DNA from: an uncultured Eubacteriales bacterium
GTDB lineage: Bacteria > Bacillota > Clostridia > Oscillospirales > Acutalibacteraceae
Length of the DNA stretch: 30,382 bases
Reading direction: 5' to 3'
NCBI GenBank assembly: GCA_934675165.1
Contig: CAKUPP010000014.1
Location: 1 to 30,382 of the forward strand
Below the pieces are notes generated by a model that worked only from the letters and a program-made list of their open reading frames with translations, made no database searches and was not told the origin of the DNA. Numbering within the stretch: the first letter of the stretch is position 1; each line of letters opens with the position of its first letter. This document shows positions 1 through 9,264 of this stretch, in pieces. Made by a program: the position numbers and the translations under genes.

Positions 1-150
1 TTAAAGTTTATATTGTTGTTACTAAGCAACAAGGCTTTCATCATTGTTAAAAGTTTTTGGTTTTTGTAACAATCGAGGTTCTTATTACTCATTATATCAT
101 AGTATTAAAACTTTATGAACCCGCATAAAGAAAATAAAATCAAATCGTGT
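1..150. other. Non-coding flank left of a degraded IS
   Basis: I see no gene here. The stretch is AT-rich and contains a short inverted repeat (TTGTTG ... CAACAA, about 13-32). At 62-75 a segment reads, on the minus strand, CGATTGTTACAAAA, which resembles the inner part of the IS end at 151-176. It may be a decayed inverted copy of that end, but the match is too short to be sure. Confidence 0.4.
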
Positions 151-253
151 TGGTTTACAATTGATGTGTTGCAAAAAAGAAGTGACGGATAAACCAAGTT
201 ATGCTACAGTCAAGTTGAAAAATCCTAAACAAACACAAAAAGGAGATTCCGTC
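151..253 (+). mobile_element. IS left end and transposase leader, copy 1
   Basis: The segment starts TGGTTTACAATTGATGTG and runs to the start codon of a transposase remnant at 254. It is nearly identical to 30252-30362 at the other end of the window, including the AAAAAGGAG ribosome binding site and the arms GACGGA (184-189) and TCCGTC (248-253). These arms can pair and place the ribosome binding site in the loop side of a long hairpin. The element boundary is inferred from where similarity between copies begins. The other end of the element is not recognisable. Confidence 0.7.
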
Positions 254-391
254 ATGGACACTGTAACACAAACAATGCTGCACTTTTAAGCCTTAATCAA
301 CTATGTAAATAAGTATGGAGTAACAAAAACCGCTATCAGATACAAAACAAGACGTAAATTTCATTTAGGTAAAAAACAGTCCGCCTATTGA
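254..391 (+). pseudogene. Degraded transposase N-terminus
   Basis: From ATG 254 the frame reads MDTVTQTMLHF, then a TAA stop, then ALINYVNKYGVTKTAIRYKT, and it degenerates to a second stop at 389-391. The helix-turn-helix-like start (YVNKYGVTKTAIRYKT) is what I recognise from DDE/integrase-core transposases of the IS3/IS481 type common in Clostridia. An intact protein of this kind would be several hundred residues, so this is a remnant with an internal stop, and the sequence after about codon 33 looks frameshifted. The first seven codons match the transposase start at 30363 except for GAC versus AAC. It is unlikely to give an active product. Confidence 0.7.
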
Positions 392-458
392 AAAGATAAT
401 TTTTAATTAGATTAAAATCATATATTATGAAACTAAAACTCTTTACTATTTAAGCGTA

Positions 459-3400
459 TCAAATTTCTCTCTTTTCTATCAAATTACTAAAATACTCATT
501 TTTATAAAAAGAATATATACCTATTTCTTTTACCCTTATTTTTTCTATTTCTTCAATAGCATACTTGTACATTTTCAACTGAGGCAAATATTTTTTAAAT
601 AACGTTTCGGCACTGCGCGTTATATCTGTTTTATAATCAATAATAACCATCTCTCCATTTTCTTCAAAAGCACAATCAATAGCACCTTCCACAATGATAT
701 CATCATTTATTTTTGATTCCTCTAAATTTGGAAACAATTTATGGCCGTCTATCTTCAAAGAAAACCTATGCTCTCTTAGCATATTGGAACTATCTATTAT
801 TCTTTTGAAAATTCTTTGCCTGACAAGCCTTTTTAATGCCATTAAATCCAACCCTAACATTTCTTTTTCATTTAAAAATTTTTTATTTTTTAAACGAGCG
901 ATCTCATATTCTATACCAAATTCGCATATATTTTTTAAATTTGCCCAACACATGAATTTGTGCATAGCATTACCTTTTTCGACGAAAGTAACTGGCAACG
1001 AAGAACACAAAAATTGAGGAACAGATGCAGCTACATACTCTAAATGCGAGTCCGTCCCAGATAATGTTGATGCAGCTATCTTGGCAGGCATAAAATCACT
1101 TTCACTGTTTTGCGATTTAAAAAAATTTATTCTCTTTTTTATATCACCAAAAACAATATCGAATTCATCTTTAGAAATAGTTTTTTTCTGATTTTTTGGT
1201 TGAACGTTTTTATCATCATTTACAGATTTTTCAATCAAACTATCTGTAGATAAAATTTCTACATTCAAATCTAGTTTTTCAAATGAATTATCCAAAATCA
1301 TTTCAGGGCATTCAATTTGATTTAGAATTTCATTTCTCAAACTGCTTTTACCCAAGCACAACAAAATCCACTTTGCAAAAGAAGACATATTTTGTACCAA
1401 ATATGAATTTCCCTTATTTAAAAATTCAGATAACATAAAACATTTTACGATTGACTTTTGAAGATTTTTCAAAGCCATAGTAACAACAAGTTTTTGCTTT
1501 GCTCTTGTTAATGCAACATACAAAACTCGAAGTTCTTCTGAAATTTCTTCACATTTATTTTGAATTTTTATGGCACGGCAAATAACATTGTCATACTTTA
1601 AATTTTCAGTTAAAAATTTAATTTTAGTGCCTACACCAAGAAAAGAATTTATATGTACATTATCTGTATTAGGTGGCATAGATCCAGAGCACCCCGCCAA
1701 AATACATATTGGAAATTCCAGGCCTTTTGAATTATGAATAGTCATTATTTTTATACAATTTTCATTACCATCAGAAAAATGCGCAGGTTCTAAATCTTCT
1801 CCTTTTTCAATTATTTTATCTATGAATCCCAAAAAGCCAACAAGTCCACGATGAAAATTCATCTCAAAATCTCGCGCATAATTCATAAGTCTAATAAGAT
1901 TTGCTTTTCTTATATCACCGTCATCCATGACTGCACATATTGACGGATAATTCGTATCTGAATAAATTTCACTTAAAAGAGCATCGCATGACATATTACA
2001 CGAAAGCATTCTATAATGATTTATCCGTTCCAGCAAATATTTAGATTTTTCATTTCCCTTGTCAGCGTATTGTTTAACAGAAAAATAGAAAGCACCACCA
2101 CTACTTTGTGCTTTTATTTCGACTATTTCGTCCAATGTAAAGGAAAACAAAGGACTAAGCATAATTGCAATAAGCGGAACATCTTGAAGTGGATTATTTA
2201 TTACACGTAAAAATGAAAGAATAGTTGAAATCTCTTTTGTCATTAAAAATTTTTTTTCTGATTTTATTTTCAGAGGCAACTTATGTCTTGCAAATTCTTT
2301 TGCATAAACTTCTGCTTTATTTTTTAAACTCCTTAAAAGTATGCAAAAATCTGAAAACATTGCTGGGCGCATACCTTCTTTTGTACTTACCAGATACTTA
2401 TTTGCAATCATTTTAGATATCATATTTGCAATAGCTCGAGCTTCAAAAACATCTGTCGATTCTTCAGATTTTTCCACATCTATTATTTTTATTTCAGTTG
2501 TACAATTACATTTATCCTGTTCGATAGATGGCTGAAAATTTAAAAACTCTTCGCTGGAATATTCAATATCTCCAACTTTTTCAGACATTATATTTTTAAA
2601 AATAAAATTAACAAATTCAATTACACTTTTTGAACTTCTAAAATTTTGACTCAAAATTACTTTGGACGGATATTTTTCATTCTGAGAGTCAAATAAATTA
2701 AATTTATTTTTTTTATTCAAAAATATTTTGGGACTAGAATTTCTAAACCGGTATATACTCTGTTTAACATCACCAACCATAAACAAATTTTTTTCTTCAT
2801 CTGTTATCATACGAAATATTTCATCTTGAACATCGTTTATATCTTGATATTCATCTACCATAACTTCTCTATACTGTGCAGAATATTCTTTTGCAAGTGC
2901 GCTAGGTTGTGGAATTTTTTTTGAATAATCTGTTAGGAGCTGCACAGCCATATGACTAAAATCACTAAATTCGAATACATTTTTTTCAGCCTTTAACTTT
3001 GCAATTTCATCCATAAAAACATTTGTAATTTCAAGAACTGCTTTAATAACCGGACACAAAATTTTTTTTGCTTTACAATCTTCTTCAAAATTAGTTGTAA
3101 AATATTCTTCTTTTAACTTTTTGAGTATATCTTTATAGTAGTCCCGTGTAAATTTTATAAATTCTTTAATTTCTGGGTGTTGTAAATTTTTAATAGAGCC
3201 AAGCTTAGCGTATGTCATGCTCGCCAAAAATTTAGTTGCTTCGTTTTGATTTTCTGAAAAAATTAATTTTTTAAGATAAGAAATATTTAAAACATCGTCT
3301 TCTATGGCAAAAAGATAAGCATTTGATACATCTTCATAAAGTTTAAGTGTTTTAACTGCACTTAGTGCTAAATTTTCAGCAACTACTATCATATTTTTGG

Positions 3401-4046
3401 CATTTTCGAATATAACTTTTTCCCATATATGAACATTATTTTGATCTTCATATAAATTCAACTGATTTCTTATCCACATTTTGGGTCTGGGAACTGACAA
3501 CATAAACTCATAAATTTTTTCAATAGCAGCTTCAAGCCCACTATCATTTTTTTCATTGGAAAAAAAATCGGAAATTATCTTAAATTCATCAGTCTTATTT
3601 TCATAAAATAAATTCAAAGTTGATTCCATTGCTTTTTTCTTTAACACCGAAATTTCATATTTTTGGGCAATTTTAAAATTTGGAGAAATACCTAATTTAA
3701 AAAAATTTTCTTTAACCATATTAATACAAAAACTATCTATTGTACCAATTTGAGCAACTTTCAAAAGTCTTTGCTGACGGCGAAGATTTCTGTTTAGTGG
3801 ATCTATTTGTATCATATCAAAAATTTTTGAAGATAATCTAATTTTCATCTCTTGTGCAGCACTTCTTGTAAATGTCACAATCAAAAGTTTATCTATATCG
3901 GTAGGGCAAACGGGATCCGTAATTAATTTTATGATTCGTTCCACAAGTACTGATGTTTTTCCTGAACCCGCTGCAGCAGATACAAGCACAGAACCTCCCG
4001 TAGAGTTAATTGCATCTAGCTGATCACTTGTCCAATTATGTTTCAT
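459..4046 (-). CDS. addA: ATP-dependent helicase/nuclease subunit A (AddA)
   Basis: This is the helicase-nuclease subunit of AddAB, the Firmicutes counterpart of RecBCD, which unwinds and resects double-strand DNA ends for RecA-dependent repair. The 1195-residue protein begins with a UvrD-type Q motif (WTSDQLDAI, about 5-13) and Walker A AAAGSGKT (24-31). Motif II is DEYQD near residues 397-401, followed by GDVKQSIYRFR. Motif VI is LRVLYVALTRAK, and the C-terminal RecB-family nuclease motif is IDYKTD near 1135. Length is normal for the family. It is the second gene of a pair: its start overlaps the end of addB by 11 bases, so translation is probably coupled. No clear terminator follows before the IS remnant. 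Function is secure from motifs. Confidence 0.96.
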   Translation of the reverse strand: MKHNWTSDQLDAINSTGGSVLVSAAAGSGKTSVLVERIIKLITDPVCPTDIDKLLIVTFTRSAAQEMKIRLSSKIFDMIQIDPLNRNLRRQQRLLKVAQIGTIDSFCINMVKENFFKLGISPNFKIAQKYEISVLKKKAMESTLNLFYENKTDEFKIISDFFSNEKNDSGLEAAIEKIYEFMLSVPRPKMWIRNQLNLYEDQNNVHIWEKVIFENAKNMIVVAENLALSAVKTLKLYEDVSNAYLFAIEDDVLNISYLKKLIFSENQNEATKFLASMTYAKLGSIKNLQHPEIKEFIKFTRDYYKDILKKLKEEYFTTNFEEDCKAKKILCPVIKAVLEITNVFMDEIAKLKAEKNVFEFSDFSHMAVQLLTDYSKKIPQPSALAKEYSAQYREVMVDEYQDINDVQDEIFRMITDEEKNLFMVGDVKQSIYRFRNSSPKIFLNKKNKFNLFDSQNEKYPSKVILSQNFRSSKSVIEFVNFIFKNIMSEKVGDIEYSSEEFLNFQPSIEQDKCNCTTEIKIIDVEKSEESTDVFEARAIANMISKMIANKYLVSTKEGMRPAMFSDFCILLRSLKNKAEVYAKEFARHKLPLKIKSEKKFLMTKEISTILSFLRVINNPLQDVPLIAIMLSPLFSFTLDEIVEIKAQSSGGAFYFSVKQYADKGNEKSKYLLERINHYRMLSCNMSCDALLSEIYSDTNYPSICAVMDDGDIRKANLIRLMNYARDFEMNFHRGLVGFLGFIDKIIEKGEDLEPAHFSDGNENCIKIMTIHNSKGLEFPICILAGCSGSMPPNTDNVHINSFLGVGTKIKFLTENLKYDNVICRAIKIQNKCEEISEELRVLYVALTRAKQKLVVTMALKNLQKSIVKCFMLSEFLNKGNSYLVQNMSSFAKWILLCLGKSSLRNEILNQIECPEMILDNSFEKLDLNVEILSTDSLIEKSVNDDKNVQPKNQKKTISKDEFDIVFGDIKKRINFFKSQNSESDFMPAKIAASTLSGTDSHLEYVAASVPQFLCSSLPVTFVEKGNAMHKFMCWANLKNICEFGIEYEIARLKNKKFLNEKEMLGLDLMALKRLVRQRIFKRIIDSSNMLREHRFSLKIDGHKLFPNLEESKINDDIIVEGAIDCAFEENGEMVIIDYKTDITRSAETLFKKYLPQLKMYKYAIEEIEKIRVKEIGIYSFYKNEYFSNLIEKREI

Positions 4047-7000
4047 TTTTTAAATCCAACTCCTCAGACATTTTTTTTAATGATTTTTCCATACTTACCT
4101 TTTTAACATTAATGAACTCTTTTTTTTCATACCGACATATTGGAAAATAATCACACCATATACATTCATTTTGCCCAGCGCATATTGGTTTTTCTGAAAC
4201 AATCCCTTTATTTAAATTATTTGCCATATCAATAATTCTCTTTTTTACGTATTTGGAAATAATCTTCATATCTTGCAATTTTACCAAAGCATCATTTTTC
4301 TTTCTACTCGACTTTTTTTCTGCAAACACTGGCACAAAAATCTGGTTACCATCTTTCTCCATGCCATAAATGACATCATCATTTTCCAAAACGATTCCAT
4401 CCATACAAAGTTTTGATTTTAAAACTTTCTTCGCATTATCCGTTTCACTAAAATTTTTTGCTTCAGCAAGTGGTTGAATCGCCTTAAAATAAAGAGCACC
4501 CGCAGGAACAATAGTATTTCCGTATTTTTTTTTACCATTTTGTTCTATTGCATCAAGATATATGAGCATTTGCATATTAAGCCCAAATAAAACATCAGAA
4601 AGATTAAAAGTTTTGTTTCCGGTTTTATAATCAACCACTCTTATGTAAGACTTATCCTCTTTTTTCATTATATCTACTCGATCCACTTTTCCCTCAATAC
4701 TAACTTGGACATCATCATCAGCTGTCAAAACAACTGGTTTTATATCACTTTTTTCTGATATTTCAAGCTCTAAATCACTGCAAATAAATGAAGATTGTTT
4801 AAAATCTTCCTTTAAGTGATTAACTAAATAAAAAAGTGTTTTTTTTATTTTTTCTGCCTGATAAAAAAATCTTTTATTTTGGATAAAAGAAACTCCTAAA
4901 ATTTGTTCCGTAAATTCATTAACAATTGAATTAATTTCGAAACGAATTTGAGCATCTTTTGCAACTATTAGTGAACTTTGATCAAATTTTTTAAATAATT
5001 TTTCAAAAACAAAATGAATCATATTTCCATACTCTACACCACCAATTGATGCCGGAGAAAATTTTTTAGCTTTAATTATATATTTACAAAAATATTCAAA
5101 GGGGCAACTATAGTATTTTTCTATTTGTGTTGCTGAAAATATCATATGTTTGGGAATTAATTTTTTTATACTTTGTTTGTCTTCAAATACAATTTTTTTA
5201 TCATCTAAAACATATTTTAATGCTTCATACTCTTTTACATAATTTTTATCATGCTTAAAATAATAATCAAGTGCAAGAGACAAATCTGAAAAATCCCCAG
5301 ACAATTTAGAATACTCTTCAAACGCTTTTTTATCATTCCAAATAATATCTTTATCGCAAAAACTTTGATTATTCAAAACACTTATTTTAGGAAAAATTTC
5401 TTTTATTTCGGTTATTAATTCCGAAGGAAACGCTTCCTCATAAGAAGAATTTATAGATGAGTACGACACAAAAAGTTTTTCTGAAGTATTTGCTATTAAA
5501 TTATAAATTAAAAATTCCTCTTTTTCCATAAATGATTCCGTACTATCCCTAAACTCCATTCCCAGCGCCAAAATATCCTTAAGCTCGTTGTCTGTAAACA
5601 CACTTGATTTTGTAGGAACAAGCGGAAACTCTCCTTCTAACGCTCCAACAAGAAAAACTACCTTAGCTTTTCCAATTCTTATTTTATCTGCAGATCCAAT
5701 TGTAACACTATTTAAAAGTTGAGGTATTTCTGAAATTTTTACAAAATTTATTGCCGAAGAAAAAATTTCTCTATATTTTTTAGGTGTAATTTTAAAATCA
5801 TCTGGAATTTTTGACATTTCATCTAAAAGCGCTATCACCGTATCCCATAACCTAGAAGTTTCACGAATTTTCTCTGGCATATCAAAATAATTTTCTGTAA
5901 CATGTTTTTTTAAATTTTCTGCAACACTTACTTCTTCAAAAAATTCATAAACAGCTTTTGAAATCCCTTTAGCTGAATTTTTTAATTTTAGTTTAAAATT
6001 TTTCAGCGGAACCGCGATTCTTTCTCTAAGCAAATTAATATTTTTTAAATTTTCTACATCTTCCTCCTTCCATAAACGATCAAATCCTTCTGGATGCATA
6101 GTAAACGGTTTAAAAAGGTCACTTCCACCAATATTCCAAACAAAAAAATAATTTTCAAGGACAGATATTTCTTCAGCCACAAAACCTACAAGTCCACTTT
6201 TAAGACATCTTAAAACATCTTCTGACGAAAAATTTGAAATCACACAATCAAACATCGCCAATATTAAATTTATTATATTTTTATTAGACATATCCTCAGG
6301 GCAATCCATAAAACAAGGAATATGGTAATCTCCAAAAACATTTTTAAAAGCTGATGCACAACTATCTAAATTTCTAGCTACTACAGTAATATCGTTAAAA
6401 TTATATTTTTCTTCAAATATAAGGTGGCAAATCGTATGTGCTACAAAATTGATTTCATCATAAATATCATTTCCAACATAAATTTTAATGTTGCTCGGTG
6501 AAATGTTTTCACTACATTGTTTTTTTTGTGAAAAAATATTTTTGGCAAGAAAGTGAATATTACTTCCCACCGAATTTTCTTTTTCTGATAGAATTCTATA
6601 AGGAATTGCTTTTTCATCTGCTGCCAATTTTAAAGACTTGATAGTGCTGTGTATTCCTGAAAAAAATTTTTGAAAACATTCACTCGTTTTCGGAGCAGGT
6701 AAAAATATGTGAACGTGCGCTGATTGACTGATTATTTTTTTCATTAAAGAAAATTGTTGAGCAGTAAAACCTGTAAAATCATTTACAAAAACTATATAAT
6801 TTTCAAAAAAATTTGTTTTGCTTACTATTTCTTCTGATATACCCAATAAATCTGGTAAATCAAAATATTTGTTTTTCATTATATTTTCATATTCAAATTT
6901 TATCGCTTGTATTTCTTTTACTTTTTGTTTCAACAAATTTTTTTCAGTAGAATTTTGTATTTTTTCAAGATCTTCATCGCTGATTTTTCCAGATTTAAGT

Positions 7001-7371
7001 TCGGCCAAAGTATCAAGCATAAGCTCCGAAAGCTTAGAATCATTGTAATTTTTTTTATACAATAATAATTTAGTTGACGCACGTTCTATTGCCATACTCA
7101 TAGATATAATTTTACGCGCATCAGAAACAGGTGAAATTGAAGGTATACCAATTTTTTGAGATAAAAAATCATACAATCTCGAAAAACTTATAACGTTCAA
7201 TTTTTTAAATTTCTGATTCCCCAACACTTTAAGCATTTCTTTCTCATGAACAAAAGAACTTTGTTCCGGAATAAGTAGAATAACTTCTTTTTGTCCTGAA
7301 TTTATTTCGTCTGTAATTTTATTTGCTAATATTTCAAAACTCGGCTCAGGAGTCAAAATAAAATCTATCAT
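4036..7371 (-). CDS. addB: ATP-dependent nuclease subunit B (AddB)
   Basis: This is the partner of AddA, with a nuclease domain and an iron-sulfur fold. The protein has 1111 residues. The nuclease motif VVDYKTG is near residue 913. The Cys of FSATQIEKYYSCPFEYFCKY (near 757) together with the C-terminal CAGQNECIWCDYFPIC (near 1065) fit the four-Cys cluster of the AddB family. The ATG at 7371 follows an AGGGTGA ribosome binding site by about 8 bases. The N-terminus reads MIDFILTPEPSFEILANKI, where family members such as B. subtilis AddB have a glycine-rich Walker A (GRxGSGKT); that motif is absent here. The rest of the N-terminal helicase-like region (LLIPEQSSFVHEKEML, VISFSRL) is recognisable. 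Confidence 0.93.
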   Translation of the reverse strand: MIDFILTPEPSFEILANKITDEINSGQKEVILLIPEQSSFVHEKEMLKVLGNQKFKKLNVISFSRLYDFLSQKIGIPSISPVSDARKIISMSMAIERASTKLLLYKKNYNDSKLSELMLDTLAELKSGKISDEDLEKIQNSTEKNLLKQKVKEIQAIKFEYENIMKNKYFDLPDLLGISEEIVSKTNFFENYIVFVNDFTGFTAQQFSLMKKIISQSAHVHIFLPAPKTSECFQKFFSGIHSTIKSLKLAADEKAIPYRILSEKENSVGSNIHFLAKNIFSQKKQCSENISPSNIKIYVGNDIYDEINFVAHTICHLIFEEKYNFNDITVVARNLDSCASAFKNVFGDYHIPCFMDCPEDMSNKNIINLILAMFDCVISNFSSEDVLRCLKSGLVGFVAEEISVLENYFFVWNIGGSDLFKPFTMHPEGFDRLWKEEDVENLKNINLLRERIAVPLKNFKLKLKNSAKGISKAVYEFFEEVSVAENLKKHVTENYFDMPEKIRETSRLWDTVIALLDEMSKIPDDFKITPKKYREIFSSAINFVKISEIPQLLNSVTIGSADKIRIGKAKVVFLVGALEGEFPLVPTKSSVFTDNELKDILALGMEFRDSTESFMEKEEFLIYNLIANTSEKLFVSYSSINSSYEEAFPSELITEIKEIFPKISVLNNQSFCDKDIIWNDKKAFEEYSKLSGDFSDLSLALDYYFKHDKNYVKEYEALKYVLDDKKIVFEDKQSIKKLIPKHMIFSATQIEKYYSCPFEYFCKYIIKAKKFSPASIGGVEYGNMIHFVFEKLFKKFDQSSLIVAKDAQIRFEINSIVNEFTEQILGVSFIQNKRFFYQAEKIKKTLFYLVNHLKEDFKQSSFICSDLELEISEKSDIKPVVLTADDDVQVSIEGKVDRVDIMKKEDKSYIRVVDYKTGNKTFNLSDVLFGLNMQMLIYLDAIEQNGKKKYGNTIVPAGALYFKAIQPLAEAKNFSETDNAKKVLKSKLCMDGIVLENDDVIYGMEKDGNQIFVPVFAEKKSSRKKNDALVKLQDMKIISKYVKKRIIDMANNLNKGIVSEKPICAGQNECIWCDYFPICRYEKKEFINVKKVSMEKSLKKMSEELDLKNET

Positions 7372-7389
7372 CTAAATCACCCTGTCAAT

Positions 7390-7417
7390 ATTTTAACATA
7401 TCGACTTTATATTTCAA
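7390..7417 (-). promoter_or_regulatory. Possible addBA promoter
   Basis: On the minus strand TTGAAA (7417-7412) and TAAAAT (7395-7390) are 16 bases apart, upstream of addB. The predicted start of transcription falls only about 12 bases before the addB ATG. That leaves just the ribosome binding site as leader, so the call is tentative. Confidence 0.35.
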
Positions 7418-7419
7418 AT

Positions 7420-7508
7420 GTTGACTTATAATTTGATGTATTACAAAAAATAAAATTTATCGCAGTTTTCTAATTTTGTAATACACATCGTTGACGAATC
7501 TACATCAT
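7420..7508. repeat. Small inverted-repeat element with IS-end-like arms
   Basis: The left arm ends GATGTATTACAAAA (7435-7448). The right arm, read on the minus strand, ends GATGTGTATTACAAAA (7489-7474). Both arms also align, with a few gaps, to the whole IS end seen at 151, 29478 and 30252, including its TGTTGG-like start. The result looks like two IS ends facing each other around about 25 bases, as in a MITE or an internally deleted element. It lies between the divergent addB and hisS genes. The rest of the 305-base gap (7372-7676) holds only promoter-like sequences. Confidence 0.5.
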
Positions 7509-7519
7509 AAATTTATCAT
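7491..7519 (+). promoter_or_regulatory. Probable hisS promoter
   Basis: TTGACG (7491-7496), a 17-base spacer, then TATCAT (7514-7519). Each hexamer matches five of six consensus bases. The -35 box lies inside the right arm of the inverted-repeat element. The predicted leader to the hisS ATG is about 150 bases and contains no T-box core that I can find. Confidence 0.5.
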
Positions 7520-7676
7520 TAAAAAATTAACTCAAATAGGTAGACATCAAGCGACAAATATTGTAAAATTTAATCTATAACCTTCAATAACTTTAAGTAA
7601 AATACTTTACAAAAATAAAATATCTTACTAGCTCTAAAGTCAATAAAAATAACAGTAATAAAAAGGTCGTGATTAA

Positions 7677-8963
7677 ATGAATTTTTCCACACAAAGAGTA
7701 AAAGGTATGAAAGATTTATTGCCAAATGAAAGCAATGAATTCGAATCTGTTGTAAATGTAATGAAAAACGAAGCCAAAATTTACGGCTTTAACCTTATCC
7801 GCACTCCTGTTTTAGAACATACTGAACTTTTTGAACGTTCAGCCGGAGATAGTTCAGACATAGTAGAAAAAGAAATGTACACTTTCAAAGACAAAGGTGG
7901 AAGATCTGTAACTTTAAGGCCAGAAGGAACTGCTGGGGTGTTGCGTGCAGTAGTTGAAAGCGGACTGCACAATAATCAACTTCCTTTGAGACTAATGTAT
8001 ATTTCTTCATGTTACAGATATGAAAAGCCACAATCCGGAAGATACCGCGAATTTAATCAGTTTGGGCTAGAAATTTTTGGCTCAAAATCTTACCTTGCCG
8101 ACGCAGAACTCATTTGCATTGCAAACTCAATAATCAATCGTCTAGGAATCAAAAATGTTCAACTGGAAATAAACTCCATAGGATGTTCAAGTTGCAGAAA
8201 AAAGTACAGTAATAAACTAAAAAATTATTTTAGTTCACACACAGACAAACTGTGCAATATTTGCCGCGAAAGACTTTCGCGAAATCCTATGAGAATTTTT
8301 GATTGTAAATCCGATCCTTGCATAAAAATCTGTGAAAATGCGCCATCAATGCTTAACTTCATATGTGAAGAATGTCACAATCATTTTGAAAATCTCAAAA
8401 ATTCATTAAACAAGTTGGACATCCCATACACTATAAATCCAAAAATTGTTCGCGGACTTGATTACTACTCAAAAAATGTCTTTGAATTTATTTGTAATAC
8501 GCCTGACGGAAAACTTACAATCTGTGGAGGTGGACGGTACGACGATCTCTCAAAATTTATGGGAGGTCCCGAACTTCCTGCAATTGGCTTTGGCATGGGA
8601 ATTGAACGAATTTTAATGGCTATGCAAAATCAAAAAATCGACTTTATGGATCCGGATCCGATTGAGTTTTTCATTGCAACAGCTGACGGCAGTGATAACA
8701 CAAAATTAAAAGCATTTCAAATTTGTGAAAATCTTCGTAAATCTTCAATAAAAGCACAAATGGATATATCTGAAAGAAGTTTAAAATCTCAAATGAAATA
8801 TGCAAATAAAATAAATGCTCAGTTTGTTATAGTATTAGGTAAAAACGAATTGTTACAAAATAAAGCTAAAATCAAAAAAATGTCAACCGGCAAAGAGACT
8901 GATATTTTAATTGATGATAACTTAATTAAAAATATAATTAATGCACAATATAACCTACAGTAA
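7677..8963 (+). CDS. hisS: Histidine--tRNA ligase
   Basis: A class II aminoacyl-tRNA synthetase that charges tRNA-His in the cytoplasm. The 428-residue length is normal. Motif 2 is visible as YRYEKPQSGRYREFNQFG. The histidine-specific loops are GLDYYSKNVFEF and the GGGRYDDL segment, and motif 3 is GFGMGIERILMA. The Cys-rich insertion (CSSCRKKY, CNICRERL, CEECHNHF) is the one found in many Firmicutes HisRS, and the C-terminal anticodon-binding domain follows. The ATG at 7677 is preceded by a weak AAAAAGGT ribosome binding site. The gene stands alone on the plus strand, diverging from addBA and ending at a bidirectional terminator shared with a small minus-strand gene. Confidence 0.97.
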   Translation: MNFSTQRVKGMKDLLPNESNEFESVVNVMKNEAKIYGFNLIRTPVLEHTELFERSAGDSSDIVEKEMYTFKDKGGRSVTLRPEGTAGVLRAVVESGLHNNQLPLRLMYISSCYRYEKPQSGRYREFNQFGLEIFGSKSYLADAELICIANSIINRLGIKNVQLEINSIGCSSCRKKYSNKLKNYFSSHTDKLCNICRERLSRNPMRIFDCKSDPCIKICENAPSMLNFICEECHNHFENLKNSLNKLDIPYTINPKIVRGLDYYSKNVFEFICNTPDGKLTICGGGRYDDLSKFMGGPELPAIGFGMGIERILMAMQNQKIDFMDPDPIEFFIATADGSDNTKLKAFQICENLRKSSIKAQMDISERSLKSQMKYANKINAQFVIVLGKNELLQNKAKIKKMSTGKETDILIDDNLIKNIINAQYNLQ

Positions 8964-8968
8964 TTTAT

Positions 8969-9017
8969 AAAAAACTTGTGCCTTTGGATTTCAATCACTC
9001 CAAGGCACAAGTTTTTT
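8969..9017. terminator. Bidirectional intrinsic terminator
   Basis: AAAAAACTTGTGCC(T)TTGG pairs with CCAAGGCACAAGTTTTTT across a short loop, with one bulged base. Runs of T follow the stem on both strands, so it can end hisS on plus and the small 9041-9229 gene on minus. Confidence 0.85.
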
Positions 9018-9040
9018 AAATTGTTATATCTTTTGTTTAT

Positions 9041-9229
9041 TTAATGACACCTTAAATTAGTACTTTCTTCTACATTTGCACTTTGATGCAACGAAGAAAA
9101 TAAACTTTCTTTTGTTAGACCAAGTCTTTTTGCAGCTGCATCAATAGCTAAACATCCTCCTACTGTCACAGTTGCAAACACTAATGCAACAATGGCTGAA
9201 CTAATTGCGCCTTTAATTTGATTTAACAT
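9041..9229 (-). CDS. Small membrane or lipoprotein-like peptide
   Basis: I do not recognise the family. The chosen start, ATG 9229, has AAGGAG nine bases upstream; the longer in-frame start at 9274 has none. The 62-residue product begins MLNQIKGAISSAIVALVF, one hydrophobic stretch (about 8-25) after a single Lys. The stretch ends in VGGC (23-26), which resembles a weak lipobox. A short polar tail of about 36 residues follows and ends LRCH. It could be a one-pass membrane peptide or a tiny lipoprotein. A strong promoter, a ribosome binding site and a terminator frame it, which supports a real gene despite its size. It lies directly downstream of the 5S rRNA terminator on the same strand. Confidence 0.65.
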   Translation of the reverse strand: MLNQIKGAISSAIVALVFATVTVGGCLAIDAAAKRLGLTKESLFSSLHQSANVEESTNLRCH

Positions 9230-9264
9230 TTTCAATCGACTCCTTTTATCTCTTTGATAATTAT

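Noticed and set aside
7520..7676. Possible T-box or riboswitch in the 150-base hisS leader
   Set aside because: No T-box core, no strong terminator hairpin and no recognisable conserved motif are visible.
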